DNA of 64,000 nt from Calliphora vicina (lineage: Eukaryota; Arthropoda; Insecta; Diptera; Calliphoridae). The stretch covers positions 161,678,726 to 161,742,725 of the forward strand of contig NC_088780.1 in assembly GCF_958450345.1 (NCBI RefSeq). The letters run 5' to 3'. This document shows, in pieces, positions 62,296 through 64,000 of the stretch. The translations under genes and the position numbers were made by a program. The notes beneath the pieces are model-generated. The model was not told the origin of the DNA, ran no database searches, and saw nothing but the letters and a program-made list of their open reading frames with translations. Position 1 is the first letter of the stretch. Each line of letters begins with the position of its first letter.

Positions 62296-62592
62296 TTACT
62301 TCCATAGGGTACTCTAAAATATGAACTTAGTGAACTAAGCTACTCATATTTTAGAGCTTTTTTTTAATAAAATATGAACATCTTATTTTTGTCTGTTTAA
62401 CGTATTTTATTTATCTACACAGAGTTGAAATATAAATCAACAGGGTAGTGGCTAAATTCTAATTCAACTGATTAATAATTTTTGGACTTCCCTAGATGTA
62501 GATGGGAATTAGATGCCATTAACAAATATGAACAGTCTTGGAAAAGTGAACTGGCCTGGTTTTAATTAGTTAATATTATCGCGAATGCACTG
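62296..62592. mobile_element. pogo/Tigger-like MITE, copy 2 (left end lost)
   Basis: Collinear with 34860-35121 (ACACAGAGTTGAAAT, CAACAGGGTAGTGGCTAAAT, GATGGGAATTAGATGCCATT) and retains the right end ATTATCGCGAATGCACTG followed by TA. Confidence 0.82.
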
Positions 62593-62599
62593 TATATTA

Positions 62600-63380
62600 T
62601 TTTAAATAACATACTGTATGTAAATAATATTTAAATTTTGAAATGCCGAATTCGTCTAGAAATATATACGAGATATATAAACATTTTGTTGTGGACATAA
62701 AAAAGAAAGTATTCAAAATAATTACCTTATCCGTTATTGTTATGGCAACTCCTTTGGTTGTACTAAACAGCTGCTGGCAGTTTCACTGAACGTACATCAT
62801 CCACAGACAGGGTTGCAACTTTATGTTTTAAACGTTGTTTCAAAAACTACCGGTAGGTGGCAGCACCCGTCTAGCTAATGTTAAGCGGATAAGTGAAAAA
62901 AAACAAAAAGAAATCTCACTGTCTACAAAATTTGAAAAAAAACGATTTTTCCATGAACAACGTAGTTGATGTGTTGATGTATGTTTTTTTTTGGCGAACG
63001 GGCAGCCGCAGATAAATACATGTATGTATATTCAGATTATTACAATCAGTACATCCAACTTCAGCGCAAAGTACAAAAGTTGGGTTATTTTTAACTTTGA
63101 AGTATGAAAACGTATGATAAACATGAGTTGCTAACGGACTGATTGAGTTAAATTTGTTTTAGCATTGCGTCGAGTCAGTTCCAGTTATAGCAAAAGTAAA
63201 AGTTGTTTGTGGTTACCCTGAAGGAAACCTGGGGACAAGTGTCTCCAAGTCACCAGTTTTGTCGACTATTTTGGTGACTTTTTAGCGACATTGTCAACGA
63301 AGACGACTCTTCCACTAGTACTGGTGACTGTGTCAATAGCCAGTACTAGTGACTTATTTTACCCCAATGTTATTTACTAT
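62600..63380. other. Upstream flank, nothing firm
   Basis: Contains a more complex stretch (62740-63060) and a block with repeated CAGTACTAGTGAC/TCACCAG motifs (63260-63350). No open frame of note. Confidence 0.4.
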
Positions 63381-63383
63381 ATA

Positions 63384-63827
63384 CTACGTTTATACGTAGC
63401 CTATTCGCAAATAAAAATTATTTGCAAGTAACTAACTCACTGTTTATATGTCACATTAGTTACGGAAAATTCTTGTTTTTATGAGATGCCGGATGGTAAA
63501 ATTTAATTATTTGGTAGCTCTTTTATTGAATAAAATATGATACATTTTTTATTTTTTTAAATGTAAAAATTATAGAATCAAAAACTCTTGTCCGTCTTGC
63601 AATCCAAGTAATTCAAAAACGCAATGAAATATTTAAAAATCGTCTTAATAAACTAAAAGCGTTAAAACATATGGCAATGCTTAAAATCTTATTTGCAAAT
63701 AGTGTCGTTAATCAGTTGTTTTCGTGAGTTAGCTATTCGCAAATAAAAAATTAATTCACTGTTTATGCGGCATTTTTTTCTAATTGCAATATTTTTATTT
63801 GCGAATAAGCCGTGCGTATAAACGTAG
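63384..63827. mobile_element. MITE with TA target duplication and CTACGTTTATACG ends
   Basis: The ends CTACGTTTATACG are exact inverses. Both are followed by CTTATTCGCAAATAAAAAT-like sequence. TA flanks both sides (63382-63383 and 63828-63829). The sub-block CTATTCGCAAATAAAAA recurs inside near 63732. Tc1/mariner-type MITE, 444 bp, no transposase. Confidence 0.85.
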
Positions 63828-64000
63828 TAATAGACATTTAACATGTGCGTGTCATTGGAAGTCTACTGCTGACGATATTACTATTGACTAGGTACTTATT
63901 CACTAGTACATTTTAGTAATTCTAATCTACACTTTTGGTACTTTTCTAAAGTAGATGTAAATAATGAAACTGCAAATTTTGTTAACATTTGACGTTGTAT

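Noticed and set aside
1..64000. CRISPR array, bacterial operon or phage-like system
   Set aside because: Spliced genes, fly transposons and AT-rich introns show eukaryotic chromosomal DNA; no direct repeats with uniform spacers exist.

Overview
The window is AT-rich eukaryotic DNA from a higher fly (Diptera, Brachycera). A blowfly-like calyptrate is my guess from the long, transposon-filled introns and the close match of both genes to Drosophila proteins, but the species cannot be fixed from this sequence. It carries parts of two protein-coding genes in convergent orientation. Almost everything else is intron or intergenic DNA colonised by DNA transposons.

Layout. Positions 1-8212 read as the last intron of hedgehog (hh), followed by the last hh coding exon (8213-8889, + strand), which encodes the self-cleaving Hint domain; hh exons 1-2 lie left of the window. 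The 3' UTR and an AT-rich intergenic stretch follow, with a mariner remnant (about 10.27-11.2 kb), a hairpin MITE (11947-12236) and a degenerate tandem array (13.48-14.4 kb). From 60279 (or 60528) down to 15920 on the - strand lies a gene I could assemble from splice sites: an 11-exon M8-family zinc metalloprotease, the orthologue of Drosophila Invadolysin / human LMLN. All exon phases agree and give a 709-residue protein (792 from the upstream ATG). It includes a 31-nt microexon, and its first intron is 30 kb long. Positions 60.5-64 kb hold the 5' region of this gene plus more MITEs.

The Invadolysin introns are a transposon graveyard with resolvable stratigraphy. Examples are a solo LTR with a 4-bp target duplication that itself contains a hAT-like element (27.3-28.7 kb), a 2434-bp near-perfect palindrome with 8-bp target duplications inserted in a non-LTR retrotransposon (31.7-34.2 kb), and a hAT element containing a mariner that contains both a hairpin MITE and another hAT element (46.6-48.6 kb). 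Remnants of irritans/cecropia-type and mauritiana-type mariners, Tc1-like elements, pogo-like MITEs and jockey-type retroelements recur.

The two genes have no evident functional link in the sequence: hh makes a secreted morphogen and Invadolysin a surface or secreted metalloprotease. I found no CRISPR, tRNA or rRNA gene. The strongest candidates for unusual biology are the giant palindrome inside a transcribed intron (a possible source of long hairpin RNA), the microexon, and the satellite-like array bounded by short inverted repeats in the hh intron.
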